A stretch of 64,000 nt of DNA from an uncultured bacterium (GTDB lineage: Bacteria; Planctomycetota; UBA1135; GCA-002686595), in NCBI GenBank assembly GCA_937905825.1, contig CALCXM010000081.1, positions 152,141 through 216,140 of the forward strand, written 5' to 3'. A program made the position numbers and the translations under genes. A model generated the notes under the pieces. The model searched no databases, was not told where the DNA came from, and saw only the letters and a program-made list of their open reading frames with translations. Numbering within the stretch: the first letter of the stretch is position 1; each line of letters begins with the position of its first letter. Shown one piece after another: positions 54,342 through 63,721 of the stretch.

Positions 54342-57176
54342 ATGAAGAATTCAAACGACAACAACGCAAACGAAACGACTCTCCACGAACTGCTCTGCGC
54401 CTACGTGTTCGGCGAGCTGGGGCCTGTGGAGTCGGCGCGCATTGAAGAGCAACTTGCACAAGACCCAGAGCTGCGCGCTGAGTGGGCACGACTGGAAGCG
54501 ACCATCGGCTTGGTGACGGAGCATTGCTCTGGTAGCGAGAGCCTCTCCTTGCCGGCGTTGGAAGCGCTGGACCGTGAGGTAGACAAAGAGACCAGCACCA
54601 GCGGTCAACCAAGGCGTCCCTCCTACTGGGGAGCTCCGTTGCAGGCTGCCGCGGGATTCGCGGCCCTCGCAACCGGACTACTCGCCGGCAAGCTGTGGAT
54701 GGACCAGGAGGGTGCATCCACAGGCGAGCTTCCCACTTCGGAACCGCTCGCGCTCTTTGAGACCGTGGAGGCCCCCAAGGTTCCCGCCGCGCTCGGAGGC
54801 CAACTCAACCAATCGGGCTCGAACTCCACAACGGTACGCGTGCCCGTGGAGTCCGTAGAGGAGGAGCCTGTCATGAGCGATGCCCTGGTCGAAGCCCCCA
54901 GTTCCAATCTCGGGGAGCTTGCAGCCAACGTTCGTCCCCAGAATAGGGAGGCTCAAACGCTCGAGCGACGGAAGTCGGCGGCCCAGGCTCGACAACAGGA
55001 AAGCAAACAAGCCGTTGACGAAAGTCGCTCGTATCGAATGGCAACCGGCGAGTGGAAGCGCCCACGTACCGAGACCGCAACGAGTCAGGCTCCGCAAGTC
55101 GGCACCCCTGCAGCCGAGCCGGTCGGAACCCATGCTTACGTTCCGAGGCTCGAGTTGCAGGCAAGTCAGACTCCGTTCGAGCTCAACTCCGTGTTGTCCA
55201 CCGAGACTCCCACGACGAGTCCATACACGTGGAGCATGCAGCCCGCGAGTCAAGGAGCCAACCCTCAGGAGCCGGCCCTGTTTGACTTGGGCCTAGTCTT
55301 GCCCGCGACGGAGCCTGTGCAGGGCAGAGTTGCCCCGTACGCCCAACCGCCCTTGATCGACACATCGAATGCTTGGAAGATTGACTTCGATGAGCTATCA
55401 GCATTCGGCTACGTCGGGGAACCGCCCGCAGAGGGAGCCCTGGCCGACAACGGCGGTCAGGATGGTTTCTTCCTGGGTCATGGCGCTGAAAGTCGAAGCC
55501 GTCGAGCCGGCATGGACCTGGAGACCCTGAGCCGTCAGCGCGCCGATCAAATCCTTCGTGACTGCCTTCGTCATCCCAAGGAATCTCCCTCGGCCATGTT
55601 CTTCCGCTTTTGGGGAGACAACTCATTCGAGCTCGCCAGCCAGGACGCGAAGTCGACCTTCAGCGTGGACGTGGACACCGCGAGTTACGCTCTGGCCCGT
55701 CGCTACCTGATGGAGAATCACCTCCCTGAGAAAGCGCAGATCCGGACGGAGGAGTTCGTCAACTACTTCAGCCCCGACCTGGCGTCTCCGACGGAAGGAA
55801 CCTTCGCCATCCACACGGAGTTGGCTCCCAGTCGCTACGGACAAGCGACGGACGGGCAAGGCACGCGCTGGATGCTACGCGTTGGCCTGCGCGCCAAAGA
55901 CGTGGCCAAAGCGGACCGCAAGCCCTTGGCATTGACCTTCGTCGTGGACACCTCGGGATCCATGCGAGACGGAAACAGAATGGAGCTGGTGAAGCACGCT
56001 CTGCGGCTTCTGGTCTCGCAGCTGGACGCGGCCGACTCAATCGCTTTGGTTGGCTTCAACGACTCGGCGAGCGTTCACCTGCCGATGACCTCGGCCCAAA
56101 GCCGCGACGTGATCGAAGCCGCCATCCACGCCTTGAACTCCGACGGCGGGACGAACGCCGAGGGAGGCTTGCGCTTGGGCTACGAAGTCGCCGCGAACTC
56201 GCTCACGAGTCAAGCACACAACCGCGTCGTGCTGCTCTCTGACGGAGTCGCCAATGTCGGCCAAGTAGACCAGGACCGCATCAACCAAGACGTGCGCACT
56301 CGCCGGGAGTCCGGGATCTTCCTGAACACCATCGGGGTCGGCATGGGAAACCACAACGACACGTTCCTCGAACAGCTTGCCAACAAGGGCGACGGCCTCT
56401 GCAACTATGTGGACTCCGCCGCGGAAGCCCGTCGCGCTCTGGTAGACAACTTTGTGGGCGCCTTCGAAGCCGTGGCCCGGGACGTGAAGATCCAAGTGGA
56501 GTTCGATCCGAGCCAGGTCTATCGCTACCGCTTGCTCGGGTACGAAAACCGCGCCATCGCCGACGCTGACTTCCGCAACGACGCTGTCGATGCGGGCGAA
56601 GTGGGGGCTGGCCATCAGGTGCTTGCGCTCTACGAATTGGAGCTGATTGGAGCTTCCTCTGAAGCGCCGCTCGCCAAGGTCAACTTACGCTGGAAAGCAG
56701 CGACGGGAGCCGGCCGTGATCCCCTTGAGGACAGTGCTCAGGAACTCTCCGTTGCCGTGCAGCGCAACACCGGGACAGCTTGGGAAGGGTCCTCCCTCGG
56801 CTACCGCCGATCCGTGCTGGTCGCCCAGTTCGCCGAAATCCTGCGTCGCAGCAGGCACGCCCGGGGCGACTCCCTGGACGCACTCATCGCCGACAGCCGG
56901 GCCATCGGAGCCCTCGAGCAGCACGATGACTTCGACGAGTTCGTGGGACTGCTTGAACGCAGCCGGCAACTCATTCTGCAGCAGGGGCCCGTTCGAACCG
57001 ACCTATCGGACTGCATTGATGCTCTGCGCACCAACCGGGTCCTACGCGCTCAACTGGAGGACCTGCAGCGAGAGGAGTCCCAGGCTCTGCTGGAAGAGAT
57101 GGCGAAGACCAACGCCAGCCTGGAGGCGCGCATTCGCGATCTGGTCCGTGAGGAACTGAAAGGCCAAGGGCGCTGA
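54342..57176 (+). CDS. Anti-sigma-like membrane protein fused to a YfbK-type VWA domain
   Basis: A 944-residue protein. The start ATG at 54342 follows AGGAGA; a TTG upstream is less likely. Residues 1-50 are helical (ELLCAYVFGELGPVESARIEE), like an anti-sigma interaction domain without the HxxxCxxC zinc motif. A membrane helix lies near 95-118. A Pro/Ser/Thr-rich linker of about 300 residues follows. Then come a VWA domain with MIDAS motif DTSGSM at residue 536 and a C-terminal DUF3520 part (YRYRLLGYENRAIADADF). This layout fits a receptor that sends an outside signal to the sigma factor encoded 10 bases upstream. Confidence 0.85.
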   Translation: MKNSNDNNANETTLHELLCAYVFGELGPVESARIEEQLAQDPELRAEWARLEATIGLVTEHCSGSESLSLPALEALDREVDKETSTSGQPRRPSYWGAPLQAAAGFAALATGLLAGKLWMDQEGASTGELPTSEPLALFETVEAPKVPAALGGQLNQSGSNSTTVRVPVESVEEEPVMSDALVEAPSSNLGELAANVRPQNREAQTLERRKSAAQARQQESKQAVDESRSYRMATGEWKRPRTETATSQAPQVGTPAAEPVGTHAYVPRLELQASQTPFELNSVLSTETPTTSPYTWSMQPASQGANPQEPALFDLGLVLPATEPVQGRVAPYAQPPLIDTSNAWKIDFDELSAFGYVGEPPAEGALADNGGQDGFFLGHGAESRSRRAGMDLETLSRQRADQILRDCLRHPKESPSAMFFRFWGDNSFELASQDAKSTFSVDVDTASYALARRYLMENHLPEKAQIRTEEFVNYFSPDLASPTEGTFAIHTELAPSRYGQATDGQGTRWMLRVGLRAKDVAKADRKPLALTFVVDTSGSMRDGNRMELVKHALRLLVSQLDAADSIALVGFNDSASVHLPMTSAQSRDVIEAAIHALNSDGGTNAEGGLRLGYEVAANSLTSQAHNRVVLLSDGVANVGQVDQDRINQDVRTRRESGIFLNTIGVGMGNHNDTFLEQLANKGDGLCNYVDSAAEARRALVDNFVGAFEAVARDVKIQVEFDPSQVYRYRLLGYENRAIADADFRNDAVDAGEVGAGHQVLALYELELIGASSEAPLAKVNLRWKAATGAGRDPLEDSAQELSVAVQRNTGTAWEGSSLGYRRSVLVAQFAEILRRSRHARGDSLDALIADSRAIGALEQHDDFDEFVGLLERSRQLILQQGPVRTDLSDCIDALRTNRVLRAQLEDLQREESQALLEEMAKTNASLEARIRDLVREELKGQGR

Positions 57177-57202
57177 GAGCAGACCAAGAGGCCCGGCCGA
57201 CA

Positions 57203-57255
57203 AGGGGCGATCCCCCGCTTTTTTTGAAGAAGTCCCGTATGAACGGGGCTTCTTC
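57203..57255 (+). terminator. Terminator-like hairpins after the VWA gene
   Basis: A short GGGG (57204-57207)/CCCC stem with a CGAT loop leads into GCTTTTTTT (57219-57225). Directly after it a 13-bp stem with one wobble (GAAGAAGTCCCGT, 57226-57238; ACGGGGCTTCTTC, 57243-57255) forms a second hairpin. The first is the likelier rho-independent terminator because of its seven-T run. Confidence 0.55.
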
Positions 57256-57359
57256 CCGTACTGGGGGTGCCATCCGAGAAGGAATCCCGTGCTCAATCTC
57301 ACGGAACTTCAAAGCTCCGTATAGTCACGCGCTATCCTTCGCCGAGACTCTCCTGCCGC

Positions 57360-57980
57360 ATGATGCATCGCTTCCAAAATCAGATCCGCCTCGCTGGATT
57401 CTTCCTCACGATCAGCGCCTCGCTGGGCTGCGTTAGTGGCAGTACGGGCGTGCGTGAACTGGACTACCCACCGATTGAGTCGACGCAGTTTGGAACGATG
57501 AGCAACGTGTCGAAGATGGGACCCCTCTGGTTCGGCGCGATGCCAACAGAGAATGATCTGGACCTGGCCTCACGGCGGGGAGTGCAGCGCATCATCGATC
57601 TGTCTGTGCCCAGCGAGCGTGGCACCTGTGCAACATCTGTCGCCTGCACGCGCCACGAGATCGAGTACCTGATCGCCGGTATCCGACCAGATTCGGATCC
57701 GACGGATGAGTCGGTGGATTTGGTTCTCGGTTGGCTGCGAGAGAGCTTGGTGGGCTCCGTAGATGCTTCCCAGAAGCAGGCCGCGCCGCAACCAATCCCG
57801 ACCCTCATCATTTGCGGCAGTGGCGGACGCTGTTCCATGTTCTTCGCCATCTTCCGGGTGATGGAAATGGATGTCCCCCTGCAGGCCGCCTTGGAAGAAG
57901 CGCGCCGTGGTGGAATGTTGCCGGGCCATCCGGAAGTGTTCGTTCGTCAACAGGTGGAACGTTTGACGACCTCCTCCTGA
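57360..57980 (+). CDS. Lipoprotein with phosphatase-like loop
   Basis: A 206-residue protein. Two ATGs in a row (57360, 57363) start it; the signal ends FFLTISASLGC, a lipobox with Cys near residue 23. The mature domain follows the dual-specificity-phosphatase-like pattern: GAMPTENDLDLASRRGVQRIIDLSVP, then a P-loop ICGSGGRCSMFFAIFRVMEMDVP and LEEARRGGM. The loop is C-x4-R rather than the classic C-x5-R, as in beta-lactamase-hydrolase-like proteins, and is preceded by Ile, not His. Enzymatic activity is therefore uncertain. Confidence 0.72.
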   Translation: MMHRFQNQIRLAGFFLTISASLGCVSGSTGVRELDYPPIESTQFGTMSNVSKMGPLWFGAMPTENDLDLASRRGVQRIIDLSVPSERGTCATSVACTRHEIEYLIAGIRPDSDPTDESVDLVLGWLRESLVGSVDASQKQAAPQPIPTLIICGSGGRCSMFFAIFRVMEMDVPLQAALEEARRGGMLPGHPEVFVRQQVERLTTSS

Positions 57981-57996
57981 CCAGAGCTGCGCGCCC

Positions 57997-59265
57997 CTAC
58001 CGAACGAGTTCTGCCATCTCGCACATGGCGCTCGAGATCTGATCGCACTGATCGAAGGTCGTGCTTGCAGGCGGCAAGGCGTAGAGCACGTTGCCCAAGG
58101 GACGGAGCAGCACACCACGTTCGATGGCGGCAGCTCGCAGCATTGGTTGCAGTTCGGACAAGTAGCCACTTCCGGCAGTTCCAGATGGGACAAGATCGAA
58201 GGCAACCACGCCCCCTGTTCGGCGGAGCTTCTGCACGTGGCATTGGCCAGCGAGCCGGGCTCGCAAGTTGTCTTCGATGCGAGAACCGATCGAGTCCAAG
58301 CGTGCCGGAGTCAATTCCTCTTCACAGATGTCGAGGGAGGCGAGGGCCACGGCGCAGCCAATCGGATTGCCCGTGAAGGTGTGCCCGTGGAAGAAGGCGC
58401 GGATCCGTTCGGGGGAGAGGAACGCTTCGAAGTAGGCCTCGGTCGTGAGAGTGGCCGAGAGCGGAAAGCTCCCACCCGTTAGACCCTTTGCTAAACAAAG
58501 AAGGTCGGGAGTGACGCCCGCTTTGCCGCAGGCGAAGAGTTCACCCGTGCGGCCAAAGCCCGTCATGACCTCGTCGGCGATCATGGGAACGCCGTGCTCA
58601 TCACAAAGGGCGCGCACCTGCTGCACGAACTCGACAGTTTGCATGAGCATCCCGGCGGCCCCTTGAATGAGGGGCTCCAAGATCACTCCGGCGCAACGAT
58701 TTCCCAATTGCTTGAGTGCCTTTTGAACCGCGTCGCTGTCCGCCGCCACGCGCTTTGCGGAAAACAGCATGGGCGTGAATGGCAGAAAGAAAGGGTCTGG
58801 GTCTCCCACGGCCATCGCCCCGAAGGTGTCTCCGTGATAGGCGCCATCCAGGCAAAGGAAAACGTCGCGCTGCTCTTCACCACGGTGGCACCACACTTGG
58901 CGGGCCATCTTGATGGCGACCTCAACGGCGGTCGAGCCATTGTCGCTGAAGAACACTCGGCTCAATCCTTTCGGAGCCTTCTCGATCAAGCGTTCCGCAA
59001 GGCGAACGGCGGGTTCGTGGGTCGCCCCGGCGAAGAGCACATGGTCGAGAGTCGCCGCTTGCTGCGCGAAGGCGCTGACGATTTTCGGATGAGCGTGGCC
59101 ATGCAAAGTGGCCCACCAGGATGAGATCCCGTCGATCAACTCTGTGCCGTCCGCGAGGGTGAGCACGGAGTCCTTGGCAGTAGCTACTTCGAGAGGATCG
59201 GCTTCCGTCGCGTGCTGCGTGTACGGATGCCAGATGCAACGCTTGTCGCGGGCGATCAGGCTCAT
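57997..59265 (-). CDS. bioA: Adenosylmethionine-8-amino-7-oxononanoate aminotransferase
   Basis: A 422-residue class III aminotransferase that converts KAPA to DAPA in biotin synthesis, using S-adenosylmethionine as amino donor. Motifs include KRCIWHPYTQ, GISSWWATLHGHAHPKI and the PLP Lys in LAKGLTGGSFPLSATLTT. The start at 59265 (ATG) overlaps the bioFD stop by four bases; the long open frame upstream lies within bioFD and is not coding. It is last in the leftward bioB-bioFD-bioA unit. Confidence 0.97.
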   Translation of the reverse strand: MSLIARDKRCIWHPYTQHATEADPLEVATAKDSVLTLADGTELIDGISSWWATLHGHAHPKIVSAFAQQAATLDHVLFAGATHEPAVRLAERLIEKAPKGLSRVFFSDNGSTAVEVAIKMARQVWCHRGEEQRDVFLCLDGAYHGDTFGAMAVGDPDPFFLPFTPMLFSAKRVAADSDAVQKALKQLGNRCAGVILEPLIQGAAGMLMQTVEFVQQVRALCDEHGVPMIADEVMTGFGRTGELFACGKAGVTPDLLCLAKGLTGGSFPLSATLTTEAYFEAFLSPERIRAFFHGHTFTGNPIGCAVALASLDICEEELTPARLDSIGSRIEDNLRARLAGQCHVQKLRRTGGVVAFDLVPSGTAGSGYLSELQPMLRAAAIERGVLLRPLGNVLYALPPASTTFDQCDQISSAMCEMAELVR

Positions 59266-61079
59266 GGCTTTGTTGCTCCTTTGAAGTCCAGCGGATGTTC
59301 GTCCAGCCAGCTTTGAAGCGCGTGTGGGGAGAGGGGCTCGAAAAGCGGCAGCTCGATGACGTTCGCAAGACCACTTCGACGCTTGAGGGTCTCGCGATTG
59401 GACGGGTGGGAGGCTCCTACCAAGATCAGCGCTTCCGGTTCCAATCCACGTGAGCGCAGTGCCTCCAGTGTGAGCAAGGTGTGATTTAGTGTTCCCAATC
59501 CAGAGCGGGCAACGAGCAGGATGCGTGGTCGGGTGATGGCGAGCCAATCTGCTTGCGTGTGCTGATCGTCGTAGGGTACCAACAAGCCGCCTGCGAGTTC
59601 GATCAAGAGCGCGCCGTCGCGGGCTGCATGAACTCGATTCGAGTAAGCCGCTAGCAGGGAGTCGAAGCAAATCGATTCCTGTGCGGCCGCCGCAGCCTCG
59701 TGCGGAGAAGCCGGCAGTGGGAACGCATAAACCGGGCAGTCGAAGGAAACCCCGGTCCCCTCGGTCAGAGTGCGCACCGTCTCCGTGTCGCTGTCGTCGC
59801 CAGTTTGGACGGGTTTCCAGTAGGTGACCGGGGCGTTCTGAGCGAGGGCGCGCGCGACCACGGCGCTGGCGACCGTCTTGCCGATGTCGGTGTCGGTGCC
59901 GACGATCGCGAAGGCCCTTGGAAGCGAAGCGGACTTGACTGAAGCAGGCGGCACCGGGTGATCAATGAGTTTCGCCGCTAGGTTCCCGACGGCTTCTTGT
60001 GTGTTGCCTGAGTGCAAAACGATGCGCAAGCGCGCGCTGCCCGCTGGAACAGTAGGCGGGCGGACAGCTCGAACGTCGAACCCGTCTGCTTGCAACCGCT
60101 GTGCGAGTTCCATGGCCGAGTCGTTCCCACCGACTACGAAGGGCAGAATCGGCCCGCGGGGGATGTCCCGTTGCAGGGCTTGCGCAAGTGCAGAAACGGA
60201 AGCGCGAAGCTGCGCTCGCTCCTGATCCGCCTGCCGTGCAACGCCAATCGCCGCATGCAATGCTGCAGCGATGGCGGGTGCGATTCCCGTGGTGAAGATG
60301 AAGCTGCGAGCGGCGTGGATGAGGAGGGTTCGCAGGGGCTTCGAGCCGACCACAAATCCTCCCGCACAACCCAGCGCTTTGCCGCCGGTGACGACGCGCG
60401 CAGCGAGACGCTCGAGCGGATGCTCTCGAGTTGGAAAGGCCAAGCCTTCCCCGTGCTCACCGCAAACCCCGATAGCGTGGGCCTCATCGACCACGAGCCA
60501 AGCGTCGTGCTTGATGCACAACTCGTTGAGCTTGCTCAGGGGCGCGCTATCCCCATCCATGGAGTAGATCGATTCGACCAGGACCAAGCGCCGGCGGGCT
60601 CCCGCTGCTGCGACCAAGTGCCCTTCGAGTTGGGACAGGTCGTTGTGATCGTAGACGTGCTTCTTTGCTTTCGAGAGGCGGCAGGCATCGATCATTGATG
60701 CATGGATCAGCGAGTCGCATAGCAAGGCGTCGCCCGCTCGAGCCAGGGTCGTGATCAAGCCGAGGTTGGCTTGATAGCCTGTCGGGAACAGCAACGCGGC
60801 TTCGGCTCCCAGCCAATCGGCAAGGCTCTCCTCGGCTCTTTGCTCCCAGACGCACCCGCCACCCAAGAGTCGCGAGGATCTAGCCCCCGCGCCGAACTCC
60901 TGAAGTGCCTGAGCGGCGGCGCTCAACACGGCGGGATGCCGAGAGAGTTCTAGGTAGTCGTTGCTCGTGAAATCGAAGGCTGTCCCGCTCGCCACGGAGG
61001 GAGCCACCCTGCGCTCGAGTCCGCGCGCTTGCAGCGCATCGATCTCCTCTTGCAGCGCTCCGTCCAGGAGTGGATTCAC
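59262..61079 (-). CDS. bioF-bioD: Fused KAPA synthase and dethiobiotin synthetase
   Basis: A 605-residue protein with two biotin enzymes in one chain. Residues 1-385 are BioF, a PLP enzyme that condenses pimeloyl-ACP/CoA with alanine (FDFTSNDYLELSRHP, GARSSRLLGG, VVDEAHAIGVCGEHGEG, PLP Lys in VTGGKALGCAGG). Residues 388-605 are BioD (AIVGTDTDIGKTVAS with P-loop at 394-402, YWKPVQTGDDS), which closes the ureido ring. No stop or frameshift separates them. It overlaps bioB and bioA by four bases each. The steps it contains flank that of BioA, which is encoded just downstream. Confidence 0.96.
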   Translation of the reverse strand: MNPLLDGALQEEIDALQARGLERRVAPSVASGTAFDFTSNDYLELSRHPAVLSAAAQALQEFGAGARSSRLLGGGCVWEQRAEESLADWLGAEAALLFPTGYQANLGLITTLARAGDALLCDSLIHASMIDACRLSKAKKHVYDHNDLSQLEGHLVAAAGARRRLVLVESIYSMDGDSAPLSKLNELCIKHDAWLVVDEAHAIGVCGEHGEGLAFPTREHPLERLAARVVTGGKALGCAGGFVVGSKPLRTLLIHAARSFIFTTGIAPAIAAALHAAIGVARQADQERAQLRASVSALAQALQRDIPRGPILPFVVGGNDSAMELAQRLQADGFDVRAVRPPTVPAGSARLRIVLHSGNTQEAVGNLAAKLIDHPVPPASVKSASLPRAFAIVGTDTDIGKTVASAVVARALAQNAPVTYWKPVQTGDDSDTETVRTLTEGTGVSFDCPVYAFPLPASPHEAAAAAQESICFDSLLAAYSNRVHAARDGALLIELAGGLLVPYDDQHTQADWLAITRPRILLVARSGLGTLNHTLLTLEALRSRGLEPEALILVGASHPSNRETLKRRSGLANVIELPLFEPLSPHALQSWLDEHPLDFKGATKP

Positions 61080-62065
61080 TTTCCTGCGTCTGCTGCCGAG
61101 CTGTTCCGGGAAGCTGGACGCAACCCGAGTTTCGAGAACAAGGCAGCGTCCGATTTCGGCGCTGGGTTTGGAGTGGTCAGCAACATATCACCGAGGAAGA
61201 TGGAGTTGGCACCCGCCAAGAAGCAAAGGGCTTGAGCCTCTTCCGTCATCTGGCCGCGGCCCGCGCTCAAGCGCAAGGTTGTCGCCGGGATCAAGATGCG
61301 CGCTGCAGCGACTGTCGCTACAACCTCGCTCCAATCCACAGCGTCCTTGTCCTCCATGGGCGTTCCTTCGATGCGCACTAGGGCGTTGATCGGGACGCTC
61401 TCCGGTTGGGGGTCCAGGTTGGCCAACTCTGCGAGCAGTTCGGCTCGGGCCTGGGAGCTTTCGCCGATGCCAAGGATGCCTCCACTGCAGACGTGGATCC
61501 CCGCTTGACGCACCGCATCCAAAGTTCCAAGGCGGTCGTCGTAGCTGTGGGTTGTGACCACGTTGTCGTAGTGACTGCGCCCCGTGTCCAAGTTGTGGTT
61601 GTAGTAGTCGAGCCCGGCTTCGCGGAGACGTTCCGCCTGATGGGGCTGAACCATGCCCAACGTGACGCAGGCTTCGAGTTCGAGCTCCTTCACGCCCTTG
61701 ATCATTTCCAAGACCGCGTCGAAGTCGGACCCGTCCCGGACCTCACGCCATGCGGCACCCATGCAGAAACGGTCGGCCCCGGCGGCCTTTGCCTGACGCG
61801 CCTCCGCCAAAGTTGCCTCCACCGACAGGAGCGCCTCTTTCTTTGTGGGGGTGTCCGAGTGCGCGCTCTGGGAGCAATAGCCACAATCCTCGGGACAGCC
61901 TCCGGTTTTTACAGAGAGCAGCTGGGAGCACTGAATCTCCTGGGGGTTGTGGTGCGCGCGATGGACCTGGGCGGCCTCGAAGACCAAATCGAGAAGGGGC
62001 CGTGCGAGCAGGAATTCCACATCGACCAAGCTGGTCTTGGGGGCTGGGGGGGGCACTAGGGACAT
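61076..62065 (-). CDS. bioB: Biotin synthase
   Basis: A 329-residue radical SAM enzyme that inserts sulfur into dethiobiotin. The 4Fe-4S motif CPEDCGYC has Cys57, Cys61 and Cys64. Other motifs are YNHNLDTGR, CSGGILGIGES and LRLSAGRGQM. It is first in the bio unit. The stop overlaps the bioFD start by four bases. I see no BirA operator in the 276-base gap before the divergent gene, but its sequence varies between groups. Confidence 0.98.
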   Translation of the reverse strand: MSLVPPPAPKTSLVDVEFLLARPLLDLVFEAAQVHRAHHNPQEIQCSQLLSVKTGGCPEDCGYCSQSAHSDTPTKKEALLSVEATLAEARQAKAAGADRFCMGAAWREVRDGSDFDAVLEMIKGVKELELEACVTLGMVQPHQAERLREAGLDYYNHNLDTGRSHYDNVVTTHSYDDRLGTLDAVRQAGIHVCSGGILGIGESSQARAELLAELANLDPQPESVPINALVRIEGTPMEDKDAVDWSEVVATVAAARILIPATTLRLSAGRGQMTEEAQALCFLAGANSIFLGDMLLTTPNPAPKSDAALFSKLGLRPASRNSSAADAGK

Positions 62066-62341
62066 TGCTTTCTGCTACGAGAGGGGAATCGGGCGCAGAG
62101 TGTAGCGCCAATGGCTCCCGCGTCAGCCCAGGGCTCAGGCCAAAACTGGCGGACAGGAGTCTCGTTCAGGAACCGGCTCTGAGGGGGGCTATGCCCCCAA
62201 GAGAGCGAGCGCGACTCGCTCTGTTCAAAAATGTGGCTTTCTAATGTGAGGGATCGCGACTACCGTTTTGGTGTGAGGCGCTTCCGCTCGTGCACGTCCA
62301 TCTCGTGCTCGTCGGTCCCCGGAGACGCCCCCCCCGCTGCA
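62066..62341. promoter_or_regulatory. Divergent region between bioB and the secreted-protein gene
   Basis: This 276-base region must contain promoters for the bio operon (leftward) and the secreted protein (rightward). It has two perfect hairpins in a row: GGGGGC-TAT-GCCCCC (62184-62198) and AGAGCGAG-CGCGA-CTCGCTCT (62202-62222). They would lie in the leader of the rightward gene or just upstream. I identify no promoter with confidence. Confidence 0.4.
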
Positions 62342-63388
62342 ATGAATCTCGTTTCTCTCGCCTCCTTGGCGGTCTCCAGCCTCCTCATCGGCGCCACCGC
62401 TAGCGCACAATTCAGCGTCACCGGCGCCGGATCCCCGATCCCGAGCACTGGAACGGGTGGGAACGGTACCTGGCCGACGATCCAGCCCCCGTCGCCCGGA
62501 ACCTCAACCGTGTCCGTTGGCGTTCAGGTTTTTTCCATCGAATCGGTGGAGCTCCTCGGGATGAACCACACTTGGATGGGCGACCTCCAGCTTGTTCTGA
62601 CTGACCCCACCGGGCTCAGCCACACCCTATTTGTTCGCCCTGGTAAGGACTTCGGCGGTTCGAACGTCGGCAACTCCGGCGATTTTGTGTCTGGGGACTA
62701 CAAGATCGTCGAAACGGGGGGAGCCACCTTTCCCCAGGACACCACCTCCGTCAATCTGGTTCCCGGCGACTACAACCAGAGCTTTACGACCGGTCCGACC
62801 GTGTGGCCCTCAGGGCAATCGAACATTCACAACACTCCCCTGGGCCAGATCATGGGGCCCTCGGGGACCTGGACACTGAGCTTTTACGACTGGGCCGGCG
62901 GCGATGTCGGATCCTTCTCTAGTTGGCGCCTGAATGGCAACGGAGGCGGAATCTCCGGTTCCCCATACTGCTTCGGCGATGGCAGCGGATCACCATGCCC
63001 GTGTCTGGCATTCGGCGGCAACGGCCAGGGCTGCCTGAATACCACTGGGCAGGGCGCGCTGCTTTTCGGCGGCGGAATCCCATCGACCACGGCGGATTCC
63101 TTCATGCTCACGGTCTCCGGAGCCCCCGCCAACAAGCCAGGATTGATCTTCCAAGGCTCTAGCCAGCTGAGCAATCCCTTTGGAGATGGCCTGCTGTGCA
63201 CCGACATGGCGATCAAGCACGCAGTCATGTGGACAGATGCCCTCGGGGGTGCGACCCAGTCCGGATTTGGCGGTAGTGCCTCTGCAGGAGCGACCCTGAA
63301 CTACCAGTTCTGGTTCCGTGACCCGGGCAACTCCTGTGGCGGCGGCGGTTACAACTTCACCAATGGCTGGTCCGCGACCTGGCAATAA
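62342..63388 (+). CDS. Secreted protein with P-domain and C-terminal CPC module
   Basis: A 348-residue secreted protein. The start at 62342 gives a signal peptide (LVSLASLAVSSLLIGATASA) and mature QFSVTGAGSPIPSTGTGG. Residues 60-205 resemble the proprotein-convertase P-domain (MNHTWMGDLQLVLTDPTGL, and GTWTLSFYDWAGGDVGSFSSW). Residues 209-348 are the same cysteine module as in the 46298-48079 protein, from YCFGDGSGSPCPC to NFTNGWSATWQ. P-domains are often on secreted proteases; no protease domain is present here, so it may be a binding or surface protein. Confidence 0.85.
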   Translation: MNLVSLASLAVSSLLIGATASAQFSVTGAGSPIPSTGTGGNGTWPTIQPPSPGTSTVSVGVQVFSIESVELLGMNHTWMGDLQLVLTDPTGLSHTLFVRPGKDFGGSNVGNSGDFVSGDYKIVETGGATFPQDTTSVNLVPGDYNQSFTTGPTVWPSGQSNIHNTPLGQIMGPSGTWTLSFYDWAGGDVGSFSSWRLNGNGGGISGSPYCFGDGSGSPCPCLAFGGNGQGCLNTTGQGALLFGGGIPSTTADSFMLTVSGAPANKPGLIFQGSSQLSNPFGDGLLCTDMAIKHAVMWTDALGGATQSGFGGSASAGATLNYQFWFRDPGNSCGGGGYNFTNGWSATWQ

Positions 63389-63721
63389 TCGATAGAGGGA
63401 TCGCTGCTTAGAGGCCATAGAGCCACTATTGAATAGAATCGGGCCTATGGGTCTGGTGTCCTGACCCGGGGGGGAGAGAGCCCAACGGATCCGGAGCCAG
63501 CACCCGTGGGCCTTATTCGTTTGACGTAAAGCCCGACATTACGGGATATCCGTTTTAGGAGAACCTACTTGCGCCTTTGGCGAATTCGTCGGAGTCTAGT
63601 GCAGAGAGTTCGGGAGAGTGGTCCTTGATGGGCGACGTTCCCACCCCTCCGCCATCCCCATTTTGTGGGATGCGGATTCCGTTAACAACTTATGTCTTCC
63701 AACAGGAACAAACTCAACGCA
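63389..63721. other. Intergenic region between paralogous secreted-protein genes
   Basis: No gene is supported in these 333 bases. I see no strong hairpin or recognised promoter. A GTTTTAGGAGAACC stretch (63551-63564) looks like a ribosome-binding site but no start codon with a usable frame follows closely. Confidence 0.4.
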
